This document shows positions 62,536 through 64,000 of a stretch of 64,000 nucleotides of DNA, in pieces. Both the position numbers and the translations under genes were made by a program. Source of the DNA: Primorskyibacter flagellatus (GTDB taxonomy: Bacteria; Pseudomonadota; Alphaproteobacteria; Rhodobacterales; Rhodobacteraceae); NCBI RefSeq assembly GCF_900176485.1, contig NZ_FWYD01000001.1, forward strand, positions 62,001 to 126,000, in the 5' to 3' direction. The notes under the pieces are model-generated. The model made no database searches, was not told the origin of the DNA, and saw only the letters and a list, made by a program, of their open reading frames with translations. The stretch's first letter is position 1. Each line of letters starts with the position of its first letter.

Positions 62536-64000
62536 ATGGCATATCCCGATACCCCCTCGCGCGATCATATCACCATGGGTGGCGCGCCCGAAGGCTACGA
62601 CGCCCGGTTGATCCTGCAAGAGCTGGAGCGCAGTTCCGCTCCTGTCCTGCATATTGCTCGCGACGACAAGCGGCTGGCGCAAATCCGCGATGCGTTGCAC
62701 TTCTTCGCGCCTGCGATGCCGGTTTTCAGCTTTCCGGGATGGGATTGCCTGCCCTATGATCGGGTCTCGCCCAATGCCGACATCTCGGCAGCGCGTATGG
62801 CGACACTGGCCGCGCTGGTTCACGCAATGCCGGATCGCTTCATCCTGCTGACCACGCTGAACGCCGCGTCGCAATATATCCCCGCGCGGGACGTGCTGCG
62901 AGAGGCCGCCTTCACCGCACGCGTCGGCGAGCGCGTCAACGAAGAGGCACTGCGCGGCTTTCTTGTCCGCATGGGGTTTTCGCAGGCCCCCACCGTGATG
63001 GAACCCGGCGATTATGCCATCCGGGGCGGTATCATCGACATCTATCCGCCGGGTGATGGCGGGCCGGTCAGGCTCGATTTTTTCGGCGACGTGCTGGACG
63101 GCGCGCGCCGCTTTGATCCCGCCACGCAACGCACCACAGAAAAGCTCGACATGATCGAGCTTGCCCCGGTGTCCGAGGTTATCCTCGACGAGGCGGCGAT
63201 CACCCGGTTTCGGCAGAATTACCGCATCGAATTCGGCGCGGCCGGTACGGATGATCCACTATACGAGGCGGTCAGCGCGGGCCGCAAACATCAGGGCATC
63301 GAACATTGGCTGCCGTTCTTCCACGACCGGCTTGAGACCTTGTTCGACTACCTGCCAAGCGCCACGATCACGCAGGATGATCAGGTCACGCCCAGCCGGA
63401 TTGCGCGCTGGGATACGATTGCCGACCAATATGAAACCCGCCGCCTTGCGATGGGTCAGAAGAACCGCATGGGCACGGTCTACAAACCCGCGCCCCCCGG
63501 CCTGCTGTACCTGGACGAGTCCGCGTGGGAGGCAGCCACAGCCGCGCGGCGCGCGATCCAGTTCCACCCCTTGCCGCAAGCCACTGGTCCAAAGGTCGTG
63601 GATGCGGGCGGGCGTATCGGACGCAGTTTTGCCCCCGAACGCCAGCAGGAAAGCATCAGCCTGTTCGGGGCGCTGGCCGACCATATCAAGGCGAAGCTGG
63701 CCAAAGGCCCCGTGATCGTCGCCAGCTATTCAGAAGGCGCGCGCGAACGCCTGTCCGGCCTGATCGAAGACGAAGGCCTTGCCGAAACCATCCCCATCAC
63801 GGACGCCACCCGCATTGGCAAGCGTGGCCTGCATCTGGCCGTCTGGGCGCTGGAGCACGGGTTCGAGGGGCCGTGGCGGGACGGTCGGCACATCACCGTC
63901 ATTGCCGAACAGGATGTGCTGGGCGACCGTCTGATCCGCGCGCCCAAGAAACGCCGCAAGGCCGAGAATTTCCTGACCGAGGCGCAATCGCTCAGCCCCG
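62536..64000 (+). CDS. mfd: Transcription-repair coupling factor Mfd (partial, C-terminus outside window)
   Basis: The first 488 codons of Mfd are visible, including the UvrB-homology region (FPGWDCLPYDRVSPNADISAARM, then VMEPGDYAIRGGIIDIYPPG), which binds UvrA. The RNA-polymerase-interacting and translocase domains should follow beyond the edge. Mfd removes stalled RNA polymerase at DNA lesions and recruits UvrA. The ATG at 62536 gives a family-like start (HITMGGAPEGYDA). The gene continues past the end of the window. Confidence 0.96.
   Translation, partial: MAYPDTPSRDHITMGGAPEGYDARLILQELERSSAPVLHIARDDKRLAQIRDALHFFAPAMPVFSFPGWDCLPYDRVSPNADISAARMATLAALVHAMPDRFILLTTLNAASQYIPARDVLREAAFTARVGERVNEEALRGFLVRMGFSQAPTVMEPGDYAIRGGIIDIYPPGDGGPVRLDFFGDVLDGARRFDPATQRTTEKLDMIELAPVSEVILDEAAITRFRQNYRIEFGAAGTDDPLYEAVSAGRKHQGIEHWLPFFHDRLETLFDYLPSATITQDDQVTPSRIARWDTIADQYETRRLAMGQKNRMGTVYKPAPPGLLYLDESAWEAATAARRAIQFHPLPQATGPKVVDAGGRIGRSFAPERQQESISLFGALADHIKAKLAKGPVIVASYSEGARERLSGLIEDEGLAETIPITDATRIGKRGLHLAVWALEHGFEGPWRDGRHITVIAEQDVLGDRLIRAPKKRRKAENFLTEAQSLSP

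Overview
The window is a gene-dense, GC-rich stretch of an alphaproteobacterial chromosome, most likely Rhodobacterales (Roseobacter/Rhodobacter group). Pointers are a CckA-type hybrid kinase, the order yceD-rpmF-plsX-fabH-ihfA-merR, the order argS-SPOR-nagZ-scpA-scpB, a DksA lacking most zinc-finger cysteines, a double-length dCTP deaminase, an OlsB-type acyltransferase, and recA preceded by GTTC-N7-GATC and GAAC-N7-GAAC SOS boxes. Most of the window is housekeeping. No phage, insertion sequence or CRISPR array is convincing.

Layout. 1-8.6 kb: a partial DUF2852 membrane protein behind two copies of an unassigned palindrome, a YbaK-type deacylase, glnE, a Cys-rich protein, the Entner-Doudoroff pair edd-eda with a LacI-type palindrome, and two small exported proteins. 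8.7-19.9 kb: an rRNA methyltransferase coupled to a PIN protein, an M48 protease, OsmC, a minus-strand run holding a MoxR ATPase and its likely VWA partner, dksA with a clear terminator, a flavin monooxygenase and xthA. 19.9-22.9 kb: the most unusual locus. It has a 198-residue protein of nine G[DE]AxxxFTSGS repeats, an unrecognised 360-residue protein and a translationally coupled DMT-family exporter, with two DnaA-box-like sequences in the leader. This looks like a precursor/maturation/export cassette, possibly an undescribed multicore peptide system. 22.9-32 kb: erpA, dgt, a cation antiporter, argS, a SPOR protein, nagZ, scpA and scpB.

32-44.5 kb: an SH3/DUF1236 protein, dCTP deaminase, tRNA-Pro(GGG), the fatty-acid/ribosome operon, bamE, an OlsB-like acyltransferase, an ABC-F ATPase, an AbrB-type permease and an AcuC-like deacetylase. 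44.5-46.6 kb: a type II restriction-modification pair (Eco29kI-like GIY-YIG nuclease and a C5 methyltransferase) next to tRNA-Gly(CCC), probably acquired. 46.9-64 kb: a RACo-like ASKHA ferredoxin protein, guaB, an RsmB-type methyltransferase, cckA, a sulfotransferase, recA, alaS, a DUF1330 protein, typA, an SMR exporter and the start of mfd.

Functional groups: central carbon metabolism (edd/eda), nitrogen control (glnE), stringent and cell-cycle control (dksA, cckA), DNA repair (recA, xthA, mfd), envelope lipid and protein biogenesis (plsX, fabH, olsB, bamE), chromosome segregation (scpAB), and one small defence module. Start codons were chosen from Shine-Dalgarno spacing and family N-termini; several are GTG or TTG.
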